Under the pieces are notes generated by a model, which was not told where the DNA came from, ran no database searches, and was given only the letters and a program-made list of their open reading frames with translations. Shown here piece after piece: positions 9,593 to 18,945 of a stretch of DNA of 64,000 nt. The stretch is taken from NCBI GenBank assembly GCA_036273715.1, contig DASUHB010000028.1:180716-244715 (forward strand), written 5' to 3'. A program made the translations under genes and the position numbers. The DNA is from Gemmatimonadaceae bacterium (lineage in GTDB: Bacteria > Gemmatimonadota > Gemmatimonadetes > Gemmatimonadales > Gemmatimonadaceae). Position 1 is the stretch's first letter. Each line of letters opens with the position of its first letter.

Positions 9593-10083
9593 ACTCACCG
9601 GATACGGGCGTCGTCTTGCCCGGCGTGTCGTTTGAAGCGGCACCAGAGGTGTGCTCGATGGGTCGTGCCCGGTCCATGCAGAACTCATGCGGAGCCGAAA
9701 CACACGTGCTAACTACTTGTATACCAAACCGTTACTGAAGCATGAGAGAGGGCTTAGCGGCGAAATTTGCCGCGCTGGTGCCACAGGACCGATGTAGTGG
9801 CGATACGGGCAATTAGACGTGCCAGAGCGCCAGAGCACCGGAAAGCGCCAGCAGAGATGTGGTCCACGATGCGAAACGGCGAGCTCGTTATTCAGCCGAA
9901 CGGGCGGATCGATGTTGGAATCACGATCATGTTATGTTGTGTGGCTGCTACATGAACGCCTCTCACCAGACTCTCGCGATCGTACGGCGCAATTCATGAA
10001 ATGAAAGTGGCGCCGAGAGATTCGCAGCATTTCAAAACCCAAACGGACGGCTAGCACAGGTGGTGCAACGTCGCCGGAGGACT
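9593..10083. other. Divergent intergenic region upstream of the EPS export gene
   Basis: About 490 bases, clearly more AT-rich than the flanking genes. It should hold divergent promoters for the GGDEF regulator and the SLBB export gene. The only structure I can point to is a small inverted repeat (GCGGC at 9757-9761 and GCCGC at 9769-9773 around GAAATTT), a possible operator. Short open frames on the plus strand have no ribosome-binding site or recognisable content. Confidence 0.45.
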
Positions 10084-10941
10084 ATGTCAGCGCTCTTGAG
10101 CAGGAAGCTACGGGACAACACGCACCGACTCGGCCGCTTCATTGTCACGACCTGCGTGTTCGCGGCCATTGGAAGCGGACTTCCGGCTCAACAACCAGTC
10201 CCGCACGACACGACGCACGCGATGCCGGTCCAGGGGGATTCCACGCGCGCCGACTCGGCCCGCAGGGCACAGATCCTCAGTGACACGGCGCACACCGCGC
10301 TGACACGCGCACAGTTAGAGTCAGAAGCAGGGACGCTCGCGCAACAAGGAAAGCAGGCACAAGCGGCTCTGATTCGGCAGAGACTGAAAGACGGCGACTT
10401 TCAGGTGGGCGACCGCGTTGCGATTGTCGTTCGCGGCGACTCCACCCTGAGTGACACCGCGAGTGTCCGCGCCGGACGAATGCTTCAACTGAAGAACCTT
10501 CCGCCCATTCCGCTAACGGGCGTCTTGCACTCGGAGTTGCAGGGCTATTTGACGAAGCAGCTTGCGCAGTACCTGAAGAATCCCACGGTAGAAGTGACGC
10601 CGTTGGTACAGATCGCTGTCGTTGGCAACGTTGGGCATCCTGGATTTTTCTGGGTGCCGGCCGACCTGACGCTGACTGATGTGATCATGCTCGCCGGTGG
10701 CCCAACCCAGACGTCGGACTTGAACGGTACGAAGGTCAAGCGTGACAACAAGGACCGGTTGAGCGAAAAACAGGTGCAACAAGCTTTTGCATCGGGCGCG
10801 ACATTAGACCAACTCGACATGCGCGCGGGAGACCAGATTTCGGTTCCCGTAGCAGGCAAACATGACTGGGTGAGAATCTTGCAGGTTACCGCCGCACTGG
10901 CTGCTGTCACTGTCGCCGTTATCTCGATCTCTCGGCATTAA
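10084..10941 (+). CDS. Polysaccharide export protein (Wza-like, SLBB)
   Basis: Periplasmic/outer-membrane component of EPS export, 285 residues. A signal peptide is apparent (basic start, hydrophobic run FIVTTCVFAAIGSG, cleavage near GLPAQQ) with no lipobox cysteine. The poly-export domain is at about residues 105-180 (FQVGDRVAIVVRGDSTLSDT, LQGYLTKQLAQYLKNPTVEV), followed by one SLBB-type domain (QIAVVGNVGHPGFFWVP). The end is a hydrophobic helix. It is shorter than E. coli Wza (about 380), with a single SLBB unit. ATG 10084 is chosen because CGGAGGA sits just upstream. It should dock on the Wzc-like kinase and is followed closely by the priming transferase. Confidence 0.9.
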   Translation: MSALLSRKLRDNTHRLGRFIVTTCVFAAIGSGLPAQQPVPHDTTHAMPVQGDSTRADSARRAQILSDTAHTALTRAQLESEAGTLAQQGKQAQAALIRQRLKDGDFQVGDRVAIVVRGDSTLSDTASVRAGRMLQLKNLPPIPLTGVLHSELQGYLTKQLAQYLKNPTVEVTPLVQIAVVGNVGHPGFFWVPADLTLTDVIMLAGGPTQTSDLNGTKVKRDNKDRLSEKQVQQAFASGATLDQLDMRAGDQISVPVAGKHDWVRILQVTAALAAVTVAVISISRH

Positions 10942-10946
10942 CACGC

Positions 10947-11801
10947 ATGCTTTGGGAAGACATTCCGGACTCCTGGACTAGCGATGCTTTGATCGTGCGG
11001 GTGAACGATCGACGCCGTACGCATCACGGTTCGGCGGAGCGGACGCGACGGAACACGCCGTCGGCCATTCCAATGGCGGACGTTGCACGTCCGATCGAGC
11101 TCGTTCGTGAACGAGCAGTGGAGCGCCAGCAGGCACGCCGCGAGATCCAGCCGCGCACCAGGTCCGAGGTATTGAATCGCACGGTGAACGTCTTGCTCGC
11201 GGCGATCGCGCTCGTCGTTCTCATGCCGGTCATGTTGTTGGTGGCCGTTGCGGTGAAGCTGACGTCGCGTGGACCGGTCCTGTATTCGCAAACACGCGTT
11301 GGGCTCGATCGCCGGCGCGCGCGAGTCGATGCGCTGTACGAGCGGCGGAAACAGGATGCGGGCGGCCGCATCTTCACGATCTACAAGTTCCGCTCGATGT
11401 ATTTGAACGCCGAGCAGAGCTCGGGCGCCGTCTGGGCGACACCCGACGATCCGCGTGTCACTCCGGTTGGGCAGTTTCTGCGTCGCGTCCGGTTAGACGA
11501 GCTGCCACAGCTCGTGAACGTCATCAAGGGCGACATGAACATCGTCGGCCCGCGTCCGGAGCGCCCGAGCATCTTCGCGCGGCTCCGGCAGGACATCACC
11601 GAGTATCCGCTCCGTCAACTGACCCGTCCGGGCATCACTGGGTGGGCGCAAATCAACCACACGTACGACTGTTCCGTGGATGACGTGCGCACCAAGGTCC
11701 GCTATGACCTCGAGTATCTGCAGCGCCAATCCTTGGCCGAAGATCTCAAGATCATGGTGCGGACAGTGCCGGTGATGTTGTTCCGCAAGGGCGGCTGGTA
11801 G
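10947..11801 (+). CDS. Undecaprenyl-phosphate sugar-1-phosphate transferase (priming enzyme)
   Basis: Transfers the first sugar phosphate to the lipid carrier, starting the EPS repeat unit. After a hydrophilic N-terminus of about 70 residues comes one membrane segment ([20 protein letters not shown]), then the monotopic bacterial sugar-transferase domain with [15 protein letters not shown] and [11 protein letters not shown], and the [10 protein letters not shown] motif. At 284 residues it is the short PglC/WcaJ-C-terminal form, without the N-terminal CoA-binding-like half. The start is uncertain: ATG 10947 has no clear ribosome-binding site and ATG 11074 is an alternative. It lies 5 bases after the export gene, so co-transcription is likely. 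Which sugar it uses cannot be read from the sequence. Confidence 0.92.
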   Translation: MLWEDIPDSWTSDALIVRVNDRRRTHHGSAERTRRNTPSAIPMADVARPIELVRERAVERQQARREIQPRTRSEVLNRTVNVLLAAIALVVLMPVMLLVAVAVKLTSRGPVLYSQTRVGLDRRRARVDALYERRKQDAGGRIFTIYKFRSMYLNAEQSSGAVWATPDDPRVTPVGQFLRRVRLDELPQLVNVIKGDMNIVGPRPERPSIFARLRQDITEYPLRQLTRPGITGWAQINHTYDCSVDDVRTKVRYDLEYLQRQSLAEDLKIMVRTVPVMLFRKGGW

Positions 11802-11847
11802 CATTCCGGCCGTCGCCTAACCGGCGCTCCGCACAACCATCAGGACG

Positions 11848-13038
11848 CTACTTCGCGACCCCACCGCCGAGGTCGGGTCTGCGCGTGGGCTCCCATGTGG
11901 GCATACGCTGCCGGCGCAGGAACGTCAGCCAGGCAAGCACCCCGGCAACATTCGACACCACGACGAACCCACACAGCGCAATCGGAAGCGGAACGCGTTT
12001 GCCTTCGGGCCACGCCAGGGCTGCGTATCCAGCGCCTAACACGAGGATGGCGAGCGCCGCCAGCACCAGTGCGCGCGGATCCGCCACACACAAGAGCACC
12101 ACACCAACCGCGGCCAACGGAAGCGTCAGGTAAAACAACCACCGGCTCAGCTTGTGGCTCACGAGCATGGAGGCAAACGAGAATCCGGCGCGCCAGGGCG
12201 CCATGAGCTCGCGGTAGTGCCAGAGTGTCTCGAGTCCTTGTGCCATTGTACGCACCTTGCGACGGAGCTCGGCGCGCAGCGAGGTCGTGCGCGGCACGAC
12301 GCAGGTGGCACTCGCCACCGATACTGCGCGCAGCCCTTTTTGATGGGCGATGAGCGCACTGGCGAAGTCCCGCGCAAGGTCGCCCGGCAGCTCGGTGCGC
12401 TGCACATCGACCCGCGCCGCGTAGCAGCAGCCGCTGGCACCGACGATCGATCCCAACTTGGTTTCGAGCGCCCGCACCCACATTTCGTAGCCCACGTAGC
12501 CGGATTCGCCACGGTTAGCCTCCTGCTCCACATCGCCCACGCTCACGTCGCGCCCGGAGGCGACGCCGACGCTCGGGTCCTGGAACGCACGCACGAGCTC
12601 CTTCACGCTGTGTGAATGGATCCGAATCGACGCATCGGTGTTGACGACGATCTCGCCGCGAATCGCAGTCGCCGCGTGATTCTCTGCGTTAGTCTTCCCG
12701 CCGCGCGGCGCCACGTGGACCAACTCGACCCCGCGCGATGCGTATTCGCGCACGATCGCGTCGGTGCCGTCCGTCGATCCATCGGATGCAATCAGTATCT
12801 GCCGGCGATCAGGCGGATAGTCGATTCCGAGGAGGCCTTCGATCGTCCACCCAATGCGGCGCTCTTCATTGTATGCCGGGACGGTAATCGTGATGAGCGG
12901 CCATTCCGCGGGATCGGCCGGCGACGGGACGTCGCGACGAGATCGCGACGCCAGCCAGAGCACTGCGGGGTACGCGACATAGGCGTAGCCGAAGCACACA
13001 AACGGTACGGCGAGCAGAACCAGGCCGAGGACGATCAT
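11848..13038 (-). CDS. Family 2 glycosyltransferase, membrane-bound
   Basis: A 396-residue processive-type GT-A glycosyltransferase. A membrane helix is at the N-terminus (residues 1-22). The catalytic domain follows, with ITITVPAYNEERRI, ASDGSTDGTDAI, the DXD-like VVNTDASI and a late RXXRW-like region (RRKVRTMAQGLETLW). Three or four C-terminal hydrophobic helices (about 285-375) resemble synthase-type enzymes. The ATG overlaps the stop of the upstream glycosyltransferase (ATGA, 13035-13038), so the two are translationally coupled. Likely an EPS backbone transferase; the sugar is unknown. It converges on the priming transferase. Confidence 0.9.
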   Translation of the reverse strand: MIVLGLVLLAVPFVCFGYAYVAYPAVLWLASRSRRDVPSPADPAEWPLITITVPAYNEERRIGWTIEGLLGIDYPPDRRQILIASDGSTDGTDAIVREYASRGVELVHVAPRGGKTNAENHAATAIRGEIVVNTDASIRIHSHSVKELVRAFQDPSVGVASGRDVSVGDVEQEANRGESGYVGYEMWVRALETKLGSIVGASGCCYAARVDVQRTELPGDLARDFASALIAHQKGLRAVSVASATCVVPRTTSLRAELRRKVRTMAQGLETLWHYRELMAPWRAGFSFASMLVSHKLSRWLFYLTLPLAAVGVVLLCVADPRALVLAALAILVLGAGYAALAWPEGKRVPLPIALCGFVVVSNVAGVLAWLTFLRRQRMPTWEPTRRPDLGGGVAK

Positions 13039-14153
13039 CTGGTGCGGGCCGCGGGCAGAATCGAGCGGTACACGGCGTCGTAGCGCGCGACCCACGGTTC
13101 TACCGTAAAGTCGCGGTCGAGCCGAGCGCGTGCTGCAGCTGCTCGTGCGAGCGCCGATGCCGGGTCGCGTCGAACAGCAGAGATAGCGGCGGCAAGCTCC
13201 AGCGCGGCCTCGCTGGGCACCAAAAGCGCTTCGGTGTCATCCAGCATTTCGGGTATGCCTCCGACCTTGGTGGCCACGATAGGGACGTTGGCGCGCATGG
13301 CTTCGAGCAGCACGATCGGGATACCCTCCGTGCGTGAGCTTAAGGCGAGGACGTCGAAGGCAGGGAAAAGCGCCGCTGCGTCGGGCACGACGCCGGTCCA
13401 ACTGACGGCGGACTCGAGCCCCAATCTGGCGATCTCCTTGGCTAGTGGTTCGCGGTCCGGTCCGTCACCAATGAAGATTGCTTTAAACGGTTGCTCTATG
13501 TTCTTGAGCGATTCGACCAGAACGTCCAAGCCCTTCTCGTTGCTCATTCTGCCGACCCAGCCGATGACGAACTCATCGTTCGAGGCGCCGAGCCTGGCGC
13601 GCGCAGCGTCGCGAGCCAGGATGGGGAGCTGCTGGTCGATGGCATTGGGGATCGTGCGGATGAGGCTACCTCGAAGCCCTGATCTTTTGAGCCTTTGAAC
13701 GATTGGCTTCGACACGGCAACGACGGCACTGAAGCCGTGGTAGGCGCGGATCTGGAGCCATTCGTTGGCGCGATTCTTCGCATCGCCACCTGTGAAACCG
13801 TGTACAGTGGTTACTCTCGGTATGCCTGTGACGGCGGCCGCGAGCCCACCGATGACATCGCTTCGATAACCATGAGTGTGCACCACATCCGGTTGCGTAT
13901 TGCGCATCAGTTCGCGAAGCGAGCGCCACTCCTTGACGTAACTCTTGGCGCCCACCCTCACGACGGCGTTCTCGATCCGGTCCGCGGCCAACGCCGTCAC
14001 AAACGGATGCTCTGTCGCGTCCGGCTCAACCACAGTAACCACCGTAACACGATTCCCGAGTGACTGTTGGCCGGTTGCCAGCAACCGGACGACACTCTCC
14101 AGACCGCCTGCACGCGAAGGCGCTGTGATATGCAGAATTCGGAGCGAACTCAC
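13035..14153 (-). CDS. Family 4 glycosyltransferase
   Basis: A GT-B retaining glycosyltransferase, about 372 residues. The N-terminal domain has the glycine loop ITAPSRAGGLESVVR and HTHGYRSDVIGG; the C-terminal nucleotide-sugar domain has IGWVGRMSNEKGLDVL, FIGDGPDRE, and the E-X7-E motif in SRTEGIPIVLLEAM. The start is uncertain: GTG 14153 places the first beta strand (SSLRILHIT) at the N-terminus as usual for the family, while ATG 14228 or 14330 would add 25-59 residues of unusual composition. The stop overlaps the start of the next gene by four bases. Part of the EPS glycosyltransferase set. Confidence 0.9.
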   Translation of the reverse strand: MSSLRILHITAPSRAGGLESVVRLLATGQQSLGNRVTVVTVVEPDATEHPFVTALAADRIENAVVRVGAKSYVKEWRSLRELMRNTQPDVVHTHGYRSDVIGGLAAAVTGIPRVTTVHGFTGGDAKNRANEWLQIRAYHGFSAVVAVSKPIVQRLKRSGLRGSLIRTIPNAIDQQLPILARDAARARLGASNDEFVIGWVGRMSNEKGLDVLVESLKNIEQPFKAIFIGDGPDREPLAKEIARLGLESAVSWTGVVPDAAALFPAFDVLALSSRTEGIPIVLLEAMRANVPIVATKVGGIPEMLDDTEALLVPSEAALELAAAISAVRRDPASALARAAAARARLDRDFTVEPWVARYDAVYRSILPAARTR

Positions 14154-14403
14154 CGGCGCCAGTGGTCCAAGGCTCAAGTTTTCAGGGAAGCCAACCGCTC
14201 GCGAGCACTCCAGGGACACGGCACGCATCGAGCATGTACGCCAGGTACAAAGAATCACGCCACGCTTGCCTCGGAGCAATGGCCGCGCCCGCATTCGCTC
14301 ACGGTGACCTTGGTGCTCCTGCTGCTGCATGAGCGGCGCGACCGAGCAATATTTCGGACTCCGTCACTCGCCGCGACTCGGAACGCCGAGGTGTGCCACC
14401 CGC

Positions 14404-15639
14404 ATGATGTCTGACTCGCTGACTGCTTTGCGTTCGGTGACGGATACTCGATCGGATTCTCCGGCCGCTCGTCGGGACGAGCCCCGCATCGGCATTCTCT
14501 CGCTGTCCGTGGACCGCTGGGGTGCGCGCTGGAATTCTCGCCACCAGCTGCTCACGAGATTGGCTCGACAATTCCCGGTGGTTTGGGTCAACCCGGCACC
14601 GGACTGGCGCGCCGCGTTACGGACCGGTCGCGTGTGGTCGCGTGAACGGACCATCGATGGGTTGCCAAAGAATTTCGTGGTGCACGACAGCTCGGCACTG
14701 ACGCCGGTCGTGTACCGGCCACAATGGCTGAGCAATGCGTTGTTCCGGGCGCGCCTTGCGCGCGCCAGAGCGAGCCTCCAACGGCGCGGCTGCACCCACA
14801 TTGTGTTGTACGTCTGGCACATGTATTACGCGGGCGCAGTTTCCGCCGTGCGCAGCGATCTGAGCGTCTACCACATTTACGACGAGTATTCGCACTCCGA
14901 ACACGAGGTGCCGATCGACGCCGATGAAGAACGCTTGATCAGACGTGTGGATCAGGTATTCACGGTGTCGCCCATGATGCAGGCGCGAAAAGGGGTGCTG
15001 AACCCGCACAGCATGCTGATGTCCAACGGCGTCGATTACGAGGCGTTTGCCACGCCGGTGCCCGAGCCCGCAGACGTGCGTTCGATCCCGCATCCGCGGA
15101 TCGGCTACACGGGCTACATCAAGAAGCAGATCGATTGGGACCTGCTCCTCCAGTTGTCACAGCGGCGTCCGGACTGGTCGTTCGTGCTCGTGGGCCGCCG
15201 GCACGCACATCCCGAGATCGACGCGGTGCTGGGGCGCCTCGATGCGTTGCCTAACGTACACTTTCTGGGCGAGAAGCCGACGTCGGAGTTGTGCCACTAT
15301 CCGCAGCACTTCGATGTGTGTCTCATGCCGTATCGCGTGAACGACTACACGAAGTACATCTATCCGCTCAAGCTCAACGAATACCTGGCGACGGGCCGTC
15401 CCGTGGTGAGCGTTCCCCTCCCGGCGCTGCAGAGCGCGGAGCATCTCGTGACGATTGCGCGCGGCGCGGATGAATGGGAGCAGGCGATCGAGTGCCAACT
15501 CGGGACTTCGGCAATGGACCCGGCCCGGCAGCGCGCGCGCCAGGCGGAGGCGCGGCGCCGCGACTGGTCGGCCATTGCCGATCGGATCGCGACCGTCCTT
15601 CGCGAGCGCATTGCGGAAGTCGAGGCGCGCGCTCGATGA
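14404..15639 (+). CDS. Glycosyltransferase of the GT-B superfamily
   Basis: A 411-residue protein beginning a two-gene plus-strand unit. Features: WNSRHQLLTRLARQFPVVWVNP near the N-terminus (a TIGR-type EPS glycosyltransferase pattern), GYTGYIKKQIDWDLLLQL, FVLVGRRHAHPEI, HFLGEKPTSEL, the acceptor-domain DVCLMPYRVNDYTKYIYPLK and NEYLATGRPVV. ATG 14404 or 14407 is preferred over an upstream frame because GAGGTG precedes it. Its stop codon overlaps the next start (ATGA at 15636-15639). Probable side-chain or backbone transferase of the EPS; donor and acceptor unknown. Confidence 0.87.
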   Translation: MMSDSLTALRSVTDTRSDSPAARRDEPRIGILSLSVDRWGARWNSRHQLLTRLARQFPVVWVNPAPDWRAALRTGRVWSRERTIDGLPKNFVVHDSSALTPVVYRPQWLSNALFRARLARARASLQRRGCTHIVLYVWHMYYAGAVSAVRSDLSVYHIYDEYSHSEHEVPIDADEERLIRRVDQVFTVSPMMQARKGVLNPHSMLMSNGVDYEAFATPVPEPADVRSIPHPRIGYTGYIKKQIDWDLLLQLSQRRPDWSFVLVGRRHAHPEIDAVLGRLDALPNVHFLGEKPTSELCHYPQHFDVCLMPYRVNDYTKYIYPLKLNEYLATGRPVVSVPLPALQSAEHLVTIARGADEWEQAIECQLGTSAMDPARQRARQAEARRRDWSAIADRIATVLRERIAEVEARAR

Positions 15640-17087
15640 CCCTGTCACCGTTTTTCGAGAAGGCCGGACGGCCGGAGCAGGACCAGCATCGTCTCATTCT
15701 GATCAGCCATCACTTTCCGCCTAACGTCGCCGTCGGCGCCAGGCGCTGGGAGCAGTTCGCGCAATTCATCGCCGAGCGCGGCTGGGGATTGGATGTGGTC
15801 ATGTGCCGCGAGCCCGAGGCGGTCGACCGCCGCCGGATGGACGCGCTGCCCGACGGCATTCGGGTCTTCGACGTGCCACAGCCGGGTCTCCTCGTGGAGC
15901 GACTCGAGCACTGGGCCGCGCGCGCGTACCGGCTCGTGGTTCCGCGGCGCGCGCCGCACGGCGCGCCGACCGCCGGCACGAACGGCACGGTGCCGGGTCG
16001 CGCGTCGATCGCCCGGGATGAAATGCACTGGCCGCCGACCACGATCCGGGAGATCACGCGCTTCGTGAGCGCGTACGTCGTGGTGGCGCGAGACGCCGCC
16101 TGGGCGCGTCACGCCGCGGAGACAGGGCGGCGCATCGTTAGGCCGCAAGTCCATCACGCCGTGGTGAGCTCGGGTCCGCCGCACCTGGCGCACGAAGCCG
16201 CGCGCCAGGTCGCCGCGGCGGCCGGTCTGCCGCACATCGTGGACATGCGCGATCCGTGGAGTCTGCTCCCGATGCTGCACGAGACGCACGCAAGTCCGTG
16301 GTGGTATCGAGAGGCACGCCGCCACGAACGCCGGGTGCTTGCCGAGGCGGCTGTCGTCGTGGCGAACACGGACCACGCACGCGACGGTCTGGCGTCGGCC
16401 TATCCAGAGGCGCGCAACCGCATGATCACCGTCTTGAACGGGACGGACTCGTATCCTGTACCGCCGTCGCGGCGCGGCGGCCGGTTCACGATCGGATTTG
16501 CGGGCACTGTGTATCTCGAGCAGGACGTGCGCAATCTCATGCGTGCGTCATCGCATGTGATTCGCGAGTTGTCGCTGACGCCGTCGGATTTCGGCATCGA
16601 CTTCATCGGCGACTTCGGCGGGCCGGGCCAGCTGTCGATCGATGCCTTCGCGCACGAGGCCGGCATCGGCGACTACGTCTCCGTTGGTCCGCGCCGGCCG
16701 CACGAGGATGCACTCGAGTTTCTGGCGCGCGCCACGATGCTGGTCGTGTTCGTCGGATTCGGCCGGGAATTCATTCCGGCGAAGACCTTCGAGTACATGC
16801 GGTTCGACGCGTGGCTCTTGATACTCACCGAACCGGCCAGCGCCACGGCGCACCTCCTTCAAGGCACCGATGCGGATCTGGTCGGCCCGAGCGACGTGGC
16901 CGCCATTGCGGCGGCGATCCGCAGGCGCTACGAGATGCACCGTCAGGGCGTCTCACCGGTGCGGATCGCACGCGACGATCGGTTCAGCCGTGCGAAGCAG
17001 GCTGAGATTCTCTTGGATGCGATCGAGCGCGTTTCGGCTCAGGATGCGCCGCGGCGCGAGCGGAGCACTCTCACCATCACGTCCTGA
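15636..17087 (+). CDS. Glycosyltransferase family 4-like protein
   Basis: A 483-residue GT-B protein. The N-terminal domain has ISHHFPPNVAVGARRWEQF, the pattern of the GT4 group related to WbuB. The middle has VVSSGPPHLAHEAARQ and DMRDPWSLLP; the C-terminal donor domain has FTIGFAGTVYLEQDVRNLM and IPAKTFEYMRF. The start is set by the ATGA overlap with the preceding gene. The 3' end overlaps the convergent PHP gene by 49 bases, which is unusual for two real genes, yet both frames look coding to the end. Presumed EPS glycosyltransferase. Confidence 0.88.
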   Translation: MTLSPFFEKAGRPEQDQHRLILISHHFPPNVAVGARRWEQFAQFIAERGWGLDVVMCREPEAVDRRRMDALPDGIRVFDVPQPGLLVERLEHWAARAYRLVVPRRAPHGAPTAGTNGTVPGRASIARDEMHWPPTTIREITRFVSAYVVVARDAAWARHAAETGRRIVRPQVHHAVVSSGPPHLAHEAARQVAAAAGLPHIVDMRDPWSLLPMLHETHASPWWYREARRHERRVLAEAAVVVANTDHARDGLASAYPEARNRMITVLNGTDSYPVPPSRRGGRFTIGFAGTVYLEQDVRNLMRASSHVIRELSLTPSDFGIDFIGDFGGPGQLSIDAFAHEAGIGDYVSVGPRRPHEDALEFLARATMLVVFVGFGREFIPAKTFEYMRFDAWLLILTEPASATAHLLQGTDADLVGPSDVAAIAAAIRRRYEMHRQGVSPVRIARDDRFSRAKQAEILLDAIERVSAQDAPRRERSTLTITS

Positions 17088-17806
17088 ACGCGCTCGACGC
17101 GATCGTAGCACGAGCGCACGACATAGAGCAGCGCGAGCGGTGCGCCGCCGATGCCCCTCCCGGCATCGAAGCGCATCGTGCGGCCGCGGTTCTCGAATTC
17201 GCCGGCCCTGATTGCGCCTAACGGATCGTGCGCCTGCGTCTCGCGCACCAGCACACGCGTCTCGCGATCGTTGCGTGCGTCGTGCTGGTCGAGGCCGGCG
17301 AAGCCAACGACAGTCGGACGCGCACGCTGTATCCGGTGCAGCAAGCGGAACGCTCGCGGGTCCGGCAGGTATCGCGTGTTGTACGTGGCGTTCCAGACCT
17401 CGATCGCATCGATGCCGTCTCGCACACTGGCGGGGATCTCATAGCTCGTGAGGATCGGATGCGCCAATGCCGTGGCGCGCGACACCGGCGAAGCGAGTCT
17501 GATGAATTCGTCGGGCGTGCTCGGCTCGATCCACTGCGTGAGCCCGAAGGCGAGGAGGTGCAGTCCGGGAAAGCCGGCAAAGCGGAACTCGAGACCGGGG
17601 ATGAGCCTCACTGCGTCGCTGGATGCGCGTGCGCACTCCGCCACGTACTCGTGCCACCGCGCTTCCGAGAAGTCTTCGGCGTGGTCGGTGAGGCCGACGA
17701 ATGCGACGCCGCGCTCGATGGCAAATCGGGCCAGCGCGTCGAGCGAATCGCGGCCGTCATGCGAGTAGTTGCTGTGCACGTGCACGATCCCGAGCGCAGA
17801 CGGCAT
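17039..17806 (-). CDS. PHP-domain phosphoesterase
   Basis: A 255-residue metal-dependent phosphoesterase of the PHP superfamily. Metal ligands are visible in VHVHSNYSHDG (residues 8-18), GLTDHAEDF, LIPGLEF, ALAHPILTS and a late GLDQHDA. In EPS loci of Gram-positive bacteria PHP proteins (CpsB/YwqE) dephosphorylate the tyrosine kinase; this protein could play that part for the Wzc-like kinase, which has no Wzb-type phosphatase in the window, but it is equally close in pattern to general PHP nucleases and phosphatases. The start codon overlaps the preceding stop by one base (TGATG), so it is the last gene of a coupled five-gene minus-strand run. Confidence 0.82.
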   Translation of the reverse strand: MPSALGIVHVHSNYSHDGRDSLDALARFAIERGVAFVGLTDHAEDFSEARWHEYVAECARASSDAVRLIPGLEFRFAGFPGLHLLAFGLTQWIEPSTPDEFIRLASPVSRATALAHPILTSYEIPASVRDGIDAIEVWNATYNTRYLPDPRAFRLLHRIQRARPTVVGFAGLDQHDARNDRETRVLVRETQAHDPLGAIRAGEFENRGRTMRFDAGRGIGGAPLALLYVVRSCYDRVERVQDVMVRVLRSRRGAS

Positions 17807-18945
17807 CAGCGTTGCTCCCCCGCGCGCTCGGGCGACGCGGGCGCCGTCCCGCGGTAGAGCGCTTCGTAGGCGTCGCACATGGTCGCGACGCTGAAGTCGC
17901 GATAGGCGCGACGTTGGGCAGCGGCGCCGAGCGCGAGGCGCCGGGCAGGGTCGGCGAGCAAGGATCGGATCGCGGCGGCGAGCGCGGGCGGCGAGGCGGC
18001 GGGGACCAGCATCGCCTCGCGGTCGCGAGCGACGACCTCGGGAATGCCGCCGACTTCGCTGGCGATGATCGGCAGCCCGGTCGCCATCGCTTCGACTAAC
18101 GCGAGTGGAAGTCCCTCGGACAGGGACGGCATCACGAACAGGTCTGCGGCGGCCAGGATGTCGGGCGTATCGGAACGGAAGCCCAGCAAGTGGACGCGCG
18201 AGGCGATTCCGGCGTCGGCCGCCAGGCTGCGAAGGTGCTCTTCTTCCTCGCCTCGGCCGGCAATCGCGAGGCGCCAGGCCGGAGCGCCTCCTTGTTCCTC
18301 GAGCTCGGCCAGCGCGCGCACGAGCACGGCGTGGGCTTTCACCGGGTACAGGTTACCGATGGCGACGATGAGCAGCTCGTCATCCCCCACCTGCAGCTCC
18401 CGCCGCAGCGCGGTCCGCTCGCCCCGCTGCATCTCGATTCCGTTAGGCACGACGCGCACCGCATCGGACGGCACGCCGAGCGTGTGGCGGAGGTCGGTGG
18501 CGGTCGCACCGGAGACCGCGGTCGTGGCCGCGCTGTGGGCCATGGCCCATCGCAGCGCGGCGCGTCGACGCCATGCGCCGGCGTAGTAGCGGCCTCCGTG
18601 CATGGTGATGACCTGGCGCGCTCCAGCCCGGCGCGCGGCCACGGCGCCGTACACCGCCATCGTGAACTCGTGGCTGTGCACGACCTGCGTGTGATGAACC
18701 CGCATGAGCGCGGTGAGCGACGTCACGCAGCCCCAGTCGAACGGGCGGCGCAGCACGTACGTGCGAGGCGAGAAGCCGCGGGCGGCGAACTGCGCGCCTA
18801 ACCACCCACCGCTGGGCGCGGGACCCACCGGCATCACGTCGTGGCCGCGGCGGCGGAGTTCTTCGCCCAACTGCAGCGCGACCGTCTCGGCGCCCCCGGG
18901 CCCGTCGGTCTCGAGCATGAGCGCGATCCGCAGCGGCTCGGTCAT
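17806..18945 (-). CDS. Family 4 glycosyltransferase
   Basis: A 379-residue retaining GT-B enzyme. The N-terminal loop reads ETDGPGGAETVALQL; the middle has VVHSHEFTMAVYGAVAA and VITMHGGRYY; the donor domain has IVAIGNLYPVKAHAVLV, IAGRGEEEEHL and the EX7E motif SEGLPLALVEAMATGLP. ATG 18945 overlaps the stop of the ATP-grasp gene (ATGA). The frame is open much further upstream, but that part is the antisense of the ATP-grasp gene and is not coding. Likely EPS assembly. Confidence 0.9.
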   Translation of the reverse strand: MTEPLRIALMLETDGPGGAETVALQLGEELRRRGHDVMPVGPAPSGGWLGAQFAARGFSPRTYVLRRPFDWGCVTSLTALMRVHHTQVVHSHEFTMAVYGAVAARRAGARQVITMHGGRYYAGAWRRRAALRWAMAHSAATTAVSGATATDLRHTLGVPSDAVRVVPNGIEMQRGERTALRRELQVGDDELLIVAIGNLYPVKAHAVLVRALAELEEQGGAPAWRLAIAGRGEEEEHLRSLAADAGIASRVHLLGFRSDTPDILAAADLFVMPSLSEGLPLALVEAMATGLPIIASEVGGIPEVVARDREAMLVPAASPPALAAAIRSLLADPARRLALGAAAQRRAYRDFSVATMCDAYEALYRGTAPASPERAGEQR

